From: Chrysoporthe austroafricana
Lineage: Eukaryota; Ascomycota; Sordariomycetes; Diaporthales; Cryphonectriaceae
Assembly (NCBI GenBank): GCA_001051155.2
Contig: JYIP02000012.1
Coordinates: forward strand, 310,001 to 374,000
Direction of reading: 5' to 3'
DNA length: 64,000 nt
Positions within the stretch are counted from its first letter, which is position 1. The number at the start of each line of letters is the position of its first letter. The translations under genes were made by a program, and so were the position numbers. Below are positions 11,633 through 22,441 of this stretch, piece after piece. The notes beneath the pieces are model-generated. The model was not told the DNA's origin, did not search any database, and worked only from the letters and a program-made list of their open reading frames with translations.

Positions 11633-13230
11633 ATGTTCAATCTCGCAACACTCACCTCTTTGCAGGACTGCCTCAACGGCGTCTGTGCGGGTCGACTTAG
11701 CTGCGTGGCATACGCTAGCGACTTCGATCCTTTTTATCAGACCGAGTGGGTCAAAGCTTATAATCTCGCCATAGACGTCACCCCCATTGCGGTGATACGC
11801 CCGAATTCGAGCGAAGATGTCGCAGCAATCGTGCAGTGCGCTGTCGACAACGGCGTCAAGGTCCAGGCTCGATCCGGAGGACACTCTTATGCAAACTTTG
11901 GTATGGGAGACGGAGCTGTTGCGGTGGACCTGGTCAACCTCCAGGACTACAGCATGAACGAAACAACTTGGCATGCTTCCATTGGCGCTGGCATGAATCT
12001 GGGAGACATTGATCAGAACTTGCACATGACCGGTCGCGCCTTTCCTCATGGAGTTTGCCCTGGAGTTGGAATTGGTGGCCACGCTACGGTTGTGAGTCGG
12101 CCCCGAATATCTCAGAATAGAGAAAGGGAAACCAGCAATGGATGACTGACGCTTTCGGAACGCAGGGTGGTCTCGGACCAATGTCCAGAATGTGGGGCAC
12201 TGCGCTTGATCATATCATCGAGGTGGAGGTAGTCACTGCTAATGGGACTATTCTACGTGCAAATGAGGATCTGAACCCAGACATATTTTTTGTGAGTTCT
12301 GAGCTTTATAGTTCCCAGACGGCGGAGTGTGTACTTACGGGATGCTGATCTCACCATCATTAGGGCGTCCGAGGGGCTGGTGCCAGCCTCGGTATCGTCA
12401 CCGAGTTCGTCATGAGGACACATCCAGAGTCAGTCGAAGCGGCACAATTCACATTTGATTTCGCCTTTGGAGTTGAGGCGAGCAAGATAGTGGACTTCTA
12501 CATGCAGTGGCAGAACCTCATCGCTGATCCCAGCCTGGATCGTCGGTTTGGTAGCGAGCTGATAATTTCAGCACTGGGGTTGACAATCACAGGCACATTC
12601 TATGGCTCAGAGGCCGAGTTCAACGCAACCGGGATTCTATCTAGGCTCCCTCAGAATGGAACAGTCGTAGTCACCGACTGGCTTGGCTCACTCACAGCTT
12701 GGGCGGAGCAAGAGGCGCTATACTTGACCAACACTCCGAGCTACTTCTATTCCAAAAGCCTTGGCTTCCGTCATCAGGATGTTTTGTCAAAAGACTCCGC
12801 TACGAAGCTGTTTCAATACCTGGAGGCTGAGCCCAAGTACACACTCCTCTGGTTCATCATCTTTGACGCCACAGGCGGCGCTGTAGCCGATGTCCCTATG
12901 AATGCCACAGCGTACGCACATCGCAACAAGATCATGTTCTATCAATCATATGCCGTCGATGTATTTACCCTTTCAAACGAGACATGGACCTTTCTGACCA
13001 ACTTCCATGACACTTTGGTTGACATACTGCCATCCAATGCCACAGGGAGGGGCACGTATCCTGGATATGTGGATCTGAACATTTCAGGTGTGCCACAGGA
13101 GCAGTATTGGGAGTCAAATCTGCCCGCCTTGCAGAATCTTAAATCTAAATGGGATCCGAACGATATATTTCACAACCCGCAGAGTGTCGAGCCTGTCGGG
13201 CCGTCAAATCTCACCCGGAGGCAAGCTTAA
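11633..13230 (+). CDS. FAD-linked oxidase, berberine-bridge type (bicovalent flavin)
   Basis: Flavin oxidase with a PCMH FAD-binding domain and a C-terminal BBE domain, 483 residues. Exons 11633-12091, 12166-12291 and 12364-13230; splicing rebuilds GIGGHATVGGLGPMSRMWG and DIFFGVRGAGASLGIVTEF. The motif SGGHSY puts a covalent-flavin His at 84, and HGVCPGVGIGGH puts the second attachment Cys at 142. This is the bicovalent arrangement of glucooligosaccharide oxidase and berberine bridge enzyme. The BBE end reads NDIFHNPQSV. No signal peptide is evident, suggesting an intracellular enzyme, which fits natural-product tailoring better than extracellular sugar oxidation. Several NxT/S sequons leave secretion possible. 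It is the leftmost gene of the accessory block and converges on the beta-lactamase-fold gene. Substrate is unknown. Confidence 0.88.
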
Positions 13231-13598
13231 GGTGGCTAAGGGGGCTGGGGTGTCCCGACCTGGGGGGTCCTGTGAAAAAGCTGTCTTGATGAATTTGGGT
13301 TTCGAGGTACTGGCTGCAGCGCCCATGAGGATTTGATGGAATGACATATTTGCTTCTTCCTATTTCGAACCTTGTTGCGTAGTTCCTCTAAATGTGTACC
13401 CGTCTGAATCGCCCGTTGAATGCTTGAGTTGAATTGGACCTACTAAACTAGTAAGACGAAACTTAGGGTAGAGGAGCCTTGCGATTGATTGACAGGGGCC
13501 TGGCTACGGACTGTTCAGCGTAAATGTGCTGCTCCGCAATTACTACAGGCCACAGAGTAATACAGCTTTCGCAAAACGAGCGTGTCTCACTAGAAGCT
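13231..13598. other. Convergent 3' intergenic region
   Basis: About 370 bases between the stops of the FAD oxidase and the beta-lactamase-fold gene. It should hold both 3' UTRs; nothing else was seen. Confidence 0.5.
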
Positions 13599-15023
13599 CT
13601 ACTTTCCAGCTTCAACATTATGTAGCCCAATATATGCCTCAGTCTCAATGTCTGCCCATAGCTTGAGCACCTTCGCATCACCGAAAGGCAAAATTTGCGT
13701 GGCTATTATGCCTGCGATGCCGTGTTCCGGATCACACCACCAGAACAGATTTGGCAGCCCAGCCCAGTTCGCAGTCTGCCTGCTGCGGCCCGTAGATCCG
13801 CCGTTAGAGAGCATGAAGGTGAGACCCCAACCTTGTGGAGGGTTGCCAGAAACAGGGTATAGTTCAGGAATATGATTTGTCAAAGCTGGCTTCGCGGCTA
13901 GAAAGGGCTGCCGAGCGAAATTGGGAAAGCCCGGGATTTGGTTCTTAAACATCTCGGCGACAGTCGAGGGCTTAAGGATCTCTGCACCGGTTGTAGGGGA
14001 TTTGCCCTGGTTGAGAAGGGCAGCCAGGATTTCTGCTAATTGTCAGTGCGGGTCCGTTTGTAATACGCCATCACAACGCCAGTCGTGAAGAACACAAGTA
14101 CTGACGATATGACGACACTCAGGGAGCACTGGCAACGAAGACTTACTGCAATACTCCTGAGGTCTGGCAAACAAGCCTCCTCCACCACTGTTGAAGCATC
14201 GCGAGATCTCCTCTTTCCGGTCGATTACCAGTGGTAACCGCAAGAGGTGATCTCTCGGGTGTAGAACTCCGTCAGGGGAACGGCATTGCATGAAAGCCAT
14301 TTTGGCCTTCATCTCCGGCGAGGGAAACATGGATATGTCTTGCATACCCAGTGGTTCGAAGATGTTTTTGATCATGTAGTCGTTGAGGGTCATACCCGTT
14401 ACCCTTTCGATGGCAATCCCGGCCCAATCGATTCCGATCTGTATCGAATTTAGCCTGCATGTTCCTTAGTAGCAATTGTGCAGCAGAGAACGTACGCCAT
14501 ACTCCCAGCCCTCACCAGGCTGGAACAATAGCGGTGAAGTGAACTCTTCGACCCTACCGTTGAACTCATCTATCCCGGCTGGATAGCTCCAATCCCTCAA
14601 TCTTTCATTAAAGAACGAATACCCAAACCCCGCCGTGTGATTCAGCAGCATCCGCAATGTGATGGCCTTCTTTTTGTCCTCCAGAGTCTTGTCGTTCCTC
14701 AGCACCTTGAGCGTCTTGAGCTCAGGGCACAAACTTTCAATCTGTTCACCGTCGTCAAGCCTCAGCTGCCCCTTCTCAACAAGCTGCATGCAAGCGATAC
14801 CGGTGACTGCCTTGGTGCAAGACGCGATCCAGAAGACGCTATCAAGCGTCATGTCCTCAAGGCTAGCGACACCTCGGCGGCCAGCGGCATGAGCAAACAG
14901 CTCTTTGCCATCCTTACCCACGACCACTACGGTGGCACCCGGCAGCCCGGTCTGGTGATCGAAGCATGCTGCCTCGACGGTGGAACGGAGATTGTCAGTA
15001 GTCTGCTGACTGAAGCCTGGCAT
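13599..15023 (-). CDS. Beta-lactamase-fold serine hydrolase / LovD-like acyltransferase
   Basis: Class C beta-lactamase-related enzyme (serine esterase/transesterase), 417 residues, the length of LovD-type acyltransferases. Exons 15023-14496, 14438-14147 and 14032-13599; junctions rebuild WEYGIGIDWAG and EYCKILAALLNQG. The nucleophile motif SCTK gives Ser68 and Lys71, and the general-base Tyr is likely Tyr175 in WEYG. No signal peptide is seen, so a cytosolic enzyme is likely. LovD relatives move acyl groups onto natural products, while EstB relatives hydrolyse esters; sequence alone does not decide. It lies divergent from the Baeyer-Villiger monooxygenase, which could supply an ester or lactone substrate. 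That coupling is inference. Confidence 0.85.
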
Positions 15024-16351
15024 TCTAGGAGTCGTGCAATGGCATCCACGGAGGTGTATCTCCCGTTCCTGTCAAGTTCCGGTAAAACTAGGGTGGTTTA
15101 GCACACGTCTTCCTCGCTTTAGATGAAGTCGGCTAGCTAGCTACTTGGAAATAAGAGTCTGCTGAGTGAACTCAAGGCAGCGAGCGCCATTAATGATATA
15201 CAAATTGCCACCCACTGTCAGAATCATTTTGCTTTGCGGGGTAGCCCTCCACCCCCCTTTCATTACTGAACTGCATGATTTGACATTTTGTCCCGAACGA
15301 GAGGCATATAGCTCATGGTTGGTTCAAAACTCCCGAAAACGAGGAGACGAGGGCGTGGAGGGAGCCGCCTTTGGAGAATCCTGGAGAAGGTTCATGGATA
15401 CACAACATAATGTGTCACGTGTGTATAATGTAGTGCGCCAAGGAAGGACCACCGACTGCCGTTGATAAACCGAGGTAATAAGTCCACAAGGTTCATACTT
15501 GTCTGGGCGTCATCGCTTTGGCATCCGCTGTTCGTGCAACAGGGAGCGTGACTGTCGAGAAGGCCGAAGGGACTTGTTCCAGTCTGAACTCAAAGCGCCG
15601 TACGTATTATAAGAGACCTGTGTGTTGATACACACGGCGGCAATAGAAGGCGACATGGACAGGCAAATCGGGAAATATACGTCGAGGCATCCTTGATCCG
15701 GAGACGAGGGTGATGTAAATGTTCTACACTTTCAGACTGATGTGCCACACCATAGGAAACGGCCTACCCAATTTGGAATACCGAGTGGTCTCGCAACTGA
15801 GGGGTTGATTGACTCTCCGCACTATTGATTCCACATACAGCCACTGCTCAGCTTCGATGAGCAGGGCACATGGAGCCACGCGATCATTCCCTTATGACAG
15901 AGGCAGGTCATTACTTTTTGTGAGGCCATGGTTCAATAAATGGTGATGAAACATGAAAGAGAACCTTGTAATACAAAGTAAGGCTTGTAGCAACCACAGG
16001 CGGCTCTCGAATTCGAGACGTCGGTAAACGACCTCAAGCAAACAACCACTCCCCCCGGCTTCCCCGGATCTAATATGAGGAGAATATGGGGTATGCAACT
16101 CTAATGGGGATGCGGAAGCAAGGATGATGCGTTTCGTGCGGATCCGGCGCAGGTGCCACGATCTGTGGGGGAATGCTAATTCGGATACCTTGTGCAAAGA
16201 AACCGAGTATTTAATCACTAGGCGCCCAGAGCTAGCTCCTCAAGTTCCTGTCCGAGCTCTTTTTCCTTGAAATGCATAAAGCCTGTCATCATTAGACGGG
16301 AACTATCCAAATCTTCCTTCCCATACCTACCCACAGTACACTTGGTTCATT
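15024..16351. promoter_or_regulatory. Divergent promoter region of hydrolase and monooxygenase genes
   Basis: A 1.3-kb gap between the starts of the beta-lactamase-fold gene (minus) and the Baeyer-Villiger monooxygenase gene (plus). Head-to-head arrangement suggests shared control. Only short unsupported open frames are present and no specific operator was recognised. Confidence 0.5.
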
Positions 16352-18454
16352 ATGAGCAACCCATCTACTCGCACTGTCGCACTCCCCATGGCAGCGAAGA
16401 AGTTTAAGACGAAACTTACAGATTACTCCACCCACCATAAAGACAACACCGGCCCGTATGCAGACAACCTCGACGTGGATGCCATCATAGTCGGAGGGGG
16501 CTTCAGTGAGTTTCTCTATTCTCAAAGCCAAGCTACGCCACAGCTCTGCCAAGTCGCCGGGTCATTCAGGTAAATTTGTTGACACAACGCCTGCCTAGGT
16601 GGTATTTTTATGCTCAAGACACTCCGCGAGCGGGGTTTCAAAGCCGTCATATTCGAAGCCGGAAATGATCTGGGCGGGACCTGGAGATTCAACTGCTACC
16701 CCGGCGCACGTGTTGATTCTGCTGTTCCAGAGTACGAGTTCTCGTGGCCAGAAGTGTACAAGACCTGGAACTGGACGACCAATTATCCCGACTACAAGGA
16801 AATCCGACTCTACTTCGACCATGTCGACAAGGTCATGGGTATCAAGAAAGACTGCTCTTTCCACACAGTCGTAACAGGGGCGAACTTCGACAAGCAGTCT
16901 GGGAAGTGGATCGTGGAGACGGCGGATGGTCGCACAAGCAAGTCTAAGTTCTTGATTCTCGGGTCCGGATTTGTAAGTACACCAGTCGCTGTTGTCGGCA
17001 AACATGGCCCTCCGGTTCTTCTAACACTAGACCCCCACAGGCTGCGAAGCGATACATCCCCGACTGGCCCGGCATTGAGAAATTCCGAGGAGTCTTGCAC
17101 CATTCTTCCTTCTGGCCGGACGAGGAGATCGATGTCAAGAGAAAGCGCTGCGCTGTCATCGGCACGGGCGCGTCGGGCGTGCAAATCAGCCAAGAGTGGG
17201 CCCCGATAGCTGGAAAACTAACCGTCTTCCAGAGGACGCCGAATCTGGCTCTTCCCATGGGCAAAAAACCCCTGACGCCCGAGGAGCAAGATGCTGCCAA
17301 GCAGTGGTACCATCGGCTGTTCGAGATGCGCGAGAGGAGTTTTGCCGGCTTTCTATATGTAGGTAGTCCCTTCGTCATGCGGTACCGCACATCGCCCTTT
17401 TTGGAACAACAGTGTTTCTCACGATGGACAGGATTTCGTAGAGAAGCAGACCTTTGATGACACGCCTGAAGAGCGAGAGAAATTCTACCAGATGCTATGG
17501 GATAGTGCTGGCTTCAACTTCTGGCTGGCCAATTACAACGACCTGCTCAAGAATGGTGCGGCCAACACGGAGGCTTATAAATTCTGGGCGAAGAAAGTCC
17601 GCGCACGCATCACTGATCCCAAGAAGCGCGACATCCTGGCACCGCTGAAAATGCCTCACTATTTCGGTATCAAGAGGCCATGTCTTGAGCAGCGCTATTA
17701 CGAGGAGCTTAGTCGGGAGACTGTGGGCGTTGTCGACATTAGCAAGAATGCGATTAAGGAGTTTGATGAGACCGGATTGATCCTTGAAGACGGGACTCAT
17801 TACGACGTGGATGTTGTTGCCGTCGCCACTGGCTTTGTGGGTGTTCTCTATGCTCTAGCCTCCACCGCAATCCTCTGACTGACTTATCCCAGGACATCAC
17901 GACTGGCGGGATGACCCAGATGGGGCTGGCCAGCATCAACTCGACCCAACTGGCTTCTGAATGGCAAGTCGCGGCCAACACGTATTTGGGAACCACCGTG
18001 TCCGGGTACCCGAACATGTTTCATATGTACGGACCTCACGGGCCTACCCTCCTCTCGAATGGACCCTCAACGGTAGAGGTTCAAGGCCGTTGGATCGCAG
18101 ATACCATTACCAAGATGCAGAGGCAGGGTATCAAGTACATTAATGCTACGCAAGAGGCGACGAAGGCCTGGAAAGCCCACATCAATGATCTAAGCGACAA
18201 GACGTTATTCCCGACGACGAGAAGCACATATAGTAAGTTGCCCGGCCTGTATAGTTTATGATGTGGTTAGACACGATGGCTGACGTCACCGCGCAGTGGG
18301 TGGATCCGTTCCTGGAAAGGCGTTTGAGCAGGTTAACTACGCAGGTGGGATCCCGAAATACAGGGAAGAGATTAGAGACGCCTTAAAGAGCTGGGAAGGC
18401 TTTGACGTGGTCAGAGACACCGTGCAGGATGATGCAGCAAAGGCTAGGTTGTGA
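16352..18454 (+). CDS. Baeyer-Villiger (flavin-containing) monooxygenase
   Basis: FAD/NADPH monooxygenase that inserts oxygen next to a ketone to give an ester or lactone. Six exons (16352-16505, 16599-16972, 17041-17358, 17432-17836, 17893-18232, 18297-18454) give 582 residues. The FAD Rossmann motif GGGFSG is at 48-53. The Baeyer-Villiger fingerprint FxGxxxHxxxW is intact as F191, G193, H197, W201 in FRGVLHHSSFWP. The NADPH motif GTGASG is at 217-222. A conserved ATGF segment lies at the fourth junction, rebuilt as ATGFDITTGG. The family includes phenylacetone and cyclopentadecanone-type enzymes as well as tailoring enzymes of meroterpenoid and cytochalasan pathways. All motifs are intact, so it is probably active. 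Start context places the first conserved strand (DVDAIIVGGG) at about residue 41, a normal spacing. Confidence 0.93.
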
Positions 18455-20160
18455 ACTTCGGTGTAGGAGAATAGTGCTGGTGAAGCTTAGTTTCTGGATC
18501 TATCTGTTAACATTTATCTGTGTGGAGGGCATTCGGAGCCTGGTGCCTGTCCTGGAACTACTCTCCTTGAGACAGGAAGTTATTGCCATAGCCATTTCGC
18601 TGCGAGTCCGCCCCGGCCGTGCCCCTGGGCCATGCCAACAATGGGCTTAGAGGTCTGCTCGAAGACGCCGGAGAGCTTAGTAGGCATATAACGACCTAGT
18701 GGTTTTATATTCTTAATCGAAAATTGATCTGACTGGCACCTGAAAGCAAGCTATGGAATAACCCACTGTCTCTTTTGAAAGTTCAGTCTTGAAAGCATTG
18801 CAGCGCGATTTAGCAGAAAAATACACGCTGGCCAACTGCAATAGTGTGAAGAGATAGTGAGCCTTTTGAGTGTGGGAATCATCCGAATCAATGTATTGCT
18901 GAGTGTTCGGAGAAGAGGATCCATCCCGTAAAGAGTTACGGAGCAACTGTTGAAACTTGCTCTCTTGGAACCTCTTGATCAGAAAGTTCATGCAGTCAAT
19001 ACCCATATATATATATACGCCGTCAAGATTGTATTAGAAATGCTGGCTGGTGGATATCGAGGACCACTGTGTTTGACTCCCCAGTGAGCAAGGCATCTCT
19101 GCGTTGACAGTACTAGAGCGTCAGGCACTCGATGAAAGGTCACATCGACATTCACAAGGCTTCAATGTCAGGATGAATTACTTCAGCTGCTGCATAGAAT
19201 TAGCTCGTTGAAAGACAGCCGAATCGCAAAGCTGCTAAAAATTTCGCCTTGTTGGCGATCACTCTAGCCTCCTACGGCCGGCCTCCTTATCGTCAATACT
19301 ACGAGTCGTCATAGAGTAAATCGAGCCAATCTCCGAAAACTTAGCGCCGGTCTGCTTACGCTAAATCGGCTGGCCCGATGCTTTAGATCGAACGTGCAGT
19401 GGCGAGGCTGCAGAACTGCCGGCGAACTCTAATTAAAGGATTAACCAAAAGCAACAGTGCGGGATACAAACTACTGAGAAGCCCCAGAAAAGCTGAGAAA
19501 GTGCAGATCCGTATAATGGCAGGTGGGAAAGAAAGGGGAACAGAAGAAGAAGAGGAGGGCCATCAGCTCCGACGAAACATTCAATGTGTTTCTACTATGT
19601 ATCTACTGAGGCGGAAGTCTGCCACCTGATAGGAGTCAGTTGGATCCCGTTCCCACAGTTCCTGTACAGGGATGCACAAGAATCTACATAGTACCTAGTA
19701 ATGGCGTGGACCAGCCTGGTCGTCAGCCAATCACGCCAGTCTTGGCTCGTGAAGCTCGCACTGGGGGTATAATTAGGCAGAAGGGCTACTACCTCTATGT
19801 AGAGCCTCGGACGAGGGCTGCTCAACAACAAAAAACATAAATCTATCATCTCGAAATGCTGTTGGCTGTGGCAGCTATGGTGGCCACGGCTGTATCGGTG
19901 AGGGTCAGGCAAATCAACCTTGCTCGTTCATTCTCCGTCATAGGTCGTCACCCCTGCACTAGGTTCGCACAAGAACACTCGACTCACAACAACATTATAT
20001 AAATGCTGTGATTTTTGAAGAATAACAAAAGTTCAAAAAGGGATGTGAGGGAGAGAAAGTAAAATTTTATACAAGTATGAAGACTAAAACAGACCCTCTG
20101 CGTTGCCTGGTACTTCCTCCCCTAATTCGACTCTAAGTCGGGATCCCTTTCCAAATGCCA
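18455..20160. other. Convergent gap between monooxygenase and second FAD oxidase
   Basis: 1.7 kb without a supported gene. It contains a short AT dinucleotide run near 19007 and scattered short open frames with no recognisable product. Confidence 0.45.
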
Positions 20161-21750
20161 TTAGGGGGCATTGGCCACCTTCCATCCTCCCGGCATCAAG
20201 TTAGTGAAGACCATGTCGGGATCATACTTGTTCCTGACCATCTTCAACAGCAAGACACTGCTCCGAGGGTACCCGCCATACACATCCTGAGCCTGGTTTG
20301 CGTCGTTCAGGTACACGAAGTCGTTCAGTACACCCAATGGCTCCAACTGTGCGGTCAAGTTCGCGTTTACAGCCTCGTAGAAGGCCTGGATAGTAGCATC
20401 GTCCTTCTCGTCCGCCCAAGTGATGCTCTCCTCGATCCAGAGGTAAGGCGCCTTGTTGGGGTCCAAGCCCATGGGGTCACCGCCGTTCTGGATGCCTCCG
20501 ACAACAAAGTCCTTGGACACGATGTTCCATGCCACTCCCGAGATCCACTCGCTGACGTCGGCAAAGTACTCGTTGATCATGGCGAAGTACGTGTCGTGGA
20601 AGATCTGCATGGCCTCGCGGTTCGCAAGCATGGGGAAGATCCACCAGGCCTCGCGCAAGCCCTCCACCTCATCGGTGCCCGCGCTCATAGCAGTAGCTGC
20701 GTCACCCATGCCAGCCATGACCTCGAAGGTGTCTTCCTCGGGTGTAAAGATCGGGGCGGAGAAGTTGGCAAAGAACTCTGGGGTGGTGTTGTTGCCGTTG
20801 TAGAAGAGCATGGTGTTGTAGGTTGTCGCGTTGAGGGAGGAGCCGCCGCGCGCAATAGGCGTCACGGCGCCCTTGACATCGGGGCTGGGGTCAACAGTCA
20901 TGTAATACACGGCATCAAGGAAGGTCGTGGCGACGTCGTCACCGGAGCCGTACGCGCGCTGGCCAGCGGTTATGACAGGCACCTCGAGGGTGCGCATCTG
21001 GAAGTTCGTGATGAGACAGAAGGAGTTTCCGCCACCGCGCAGGGCCCAGAAGAGGTCGGCGTAGTCGTTGGTCGCATTGGCCGTAACAATGTCTCCATTG
21101 GCCAGCACACACTGCAGCACTCATTCATCAGCTCCTGCGCAAATCAGACCCAAAATGGGGGCAAGGGGTTCTCATACCGTGTAGGCATCAATGTTCGACG
21201 ATCCCCAGCCGTACTCATTGCCAAAGTTCGAAATACCACCGCCAGTCAAGAGGCCCGGAACACCGACGATGCTCATTCTCCCACCGACGACAGCCAGGCC
21301 GTACTCTTGCGTGTAGTTGAACACATTGCCCCATCTGTTACCCGGCCCAACGGCGACGCTCTTCCTGTCCTCGGACAGTTCAAGCTGGTTCAGGTTGGTG
21401 CTGGCCAGGAGGACTCCGGAAGAGTTGATATTGGCATATCCCGGGATGGCCATGTGGCCACCGCCCTTGATCGTGAAGGGGGTGTTGTACTCAACAAGCT
21501 TCTTGACTGCAACGCTCATGAGTTCAGCGGACGAGGGCGCAAAGATGCAGGCAGGGCCAAGCTAGGCCGACGCGGACCAGTAGGCCTCGTTGATGTCGAC
21601 ATAGGTGGTCTGGTTGGGGAACGAGGTGATGTTGGGGTAGTTCTGGCTGAAGAACTGGCATGCCTCTGCCGGGGAAGAGTAGTTCTGAGCGACGGCGGCG
21701 CCAGCATTGGCTGCCAGAAGGGCAAGGAGCGAGCTTTTGCGGAAAGCCAT
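20161..21750 (-). pseudogene. FAD-linked oxidase (secreted type) with an in-frame TAG
   Basis: PCMH-type FAD oxidoreductase. Exons 21750-21178 and 21111-20161 keep one frame for 508 codons, with the junction reading NIDAYTCVLANGDIVTANAT. The N-terminus MAFRKSSLLALLAANAGAA is a signal peptide. GGGHMAIPGYANINSSGV holds the likely flavin His, and many NxT/S sequons follow. Codon 63 (21562-21564) is TAG, between YWSASA and LGPACIFAP, a stretch that is conserved in relatives, so this is a nonsense codon in otherwise coding sequence. No credible intron removes it. A later in-frame ATG at 21519 could start a protein without the signal peptide and first strands. The rest of the gene looks intact, so the lesion is recent or a sequencing error. 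Divergent from the regulator gene. Confidence 0.78.
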
Positions 21751-22441
21751 GGTAGCAATATCAGACTGCAGAGGGAGCTGTGGGATGAAGGATTCAAGGT
21801 GTTTCCTCCGTGGTAAACATTTTCCTTTATATAATTAATTACTGAAGACGAGAGGTCTACCGGAGCTCCCCTAGGAGACGGGCCGTCTCTTCCTTAGCAG
21901 CATCACCCCTACTCTGCGATAATGACCCTAAAGCCTCGCCTCCTCGACTCCTGCGCATGGCTCTCCGGATCGAACCTCGACATGGGAAGACGGCTGTCAC
22001 GACTGCCCCATTGGGCTGAGCGGTCAGTTACCGGACCAGCTACTTTTTTTCTCAGGCGGGCGAGTCAGAAACAACCCTCGGACTCGGCTTTGTCCTATTG
22101 GCGCAGCGGGCAGAGTAGTGTTCTATTCCCGAGCACCCGCCGGCACGTGGCGGAGCAGCTACTACGTAGGTGGTGGGGCGGGGCCGTTGGGATCGGCATC
22201 TCGCATAGACGAGATTGCAGTAAATGCCCGATGGCGGTGCTCCTAGGGAAGACGGCGCAGGCAAGGAAAGACAGACAGAGCCACGTCAACCCGAAGCCCG
22301 TGGTCCAGCCAGGCACGGGCCCCTTTTTCTCTTCTAAGATCTGGACCCCCCCCCCAACTCCCCAGGGAGACCAAAAACACTCGTATCGAGTTCGACCAAA
22401 CATCGTCTCTCGTCCTGGATCCCCACACGCTCCTGTCAAAT
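21751..22441. promoter_or_regulatory. Divergent promoter of second FAD oxidase and Zn2Cys6 regulator
   Basis: 690 bases between two divergent starts, so the regulator may control both itself and the oxidase. The segment is GC-rich with CG-containing half-sites (for example CGG and CCG triplets) but no clearly paired operator could be assigned by eye. Confidence 0.45.

Noticed and set aside
20155..21816. A 553-codon open frame on the plus strand, antisense to the second FAD oxidase
   Set aside because: It mirrors the codon pattern of the real minus-strand gene, runs through that gene's intron, and its product has no recognisable domain. Codon bias explains it.
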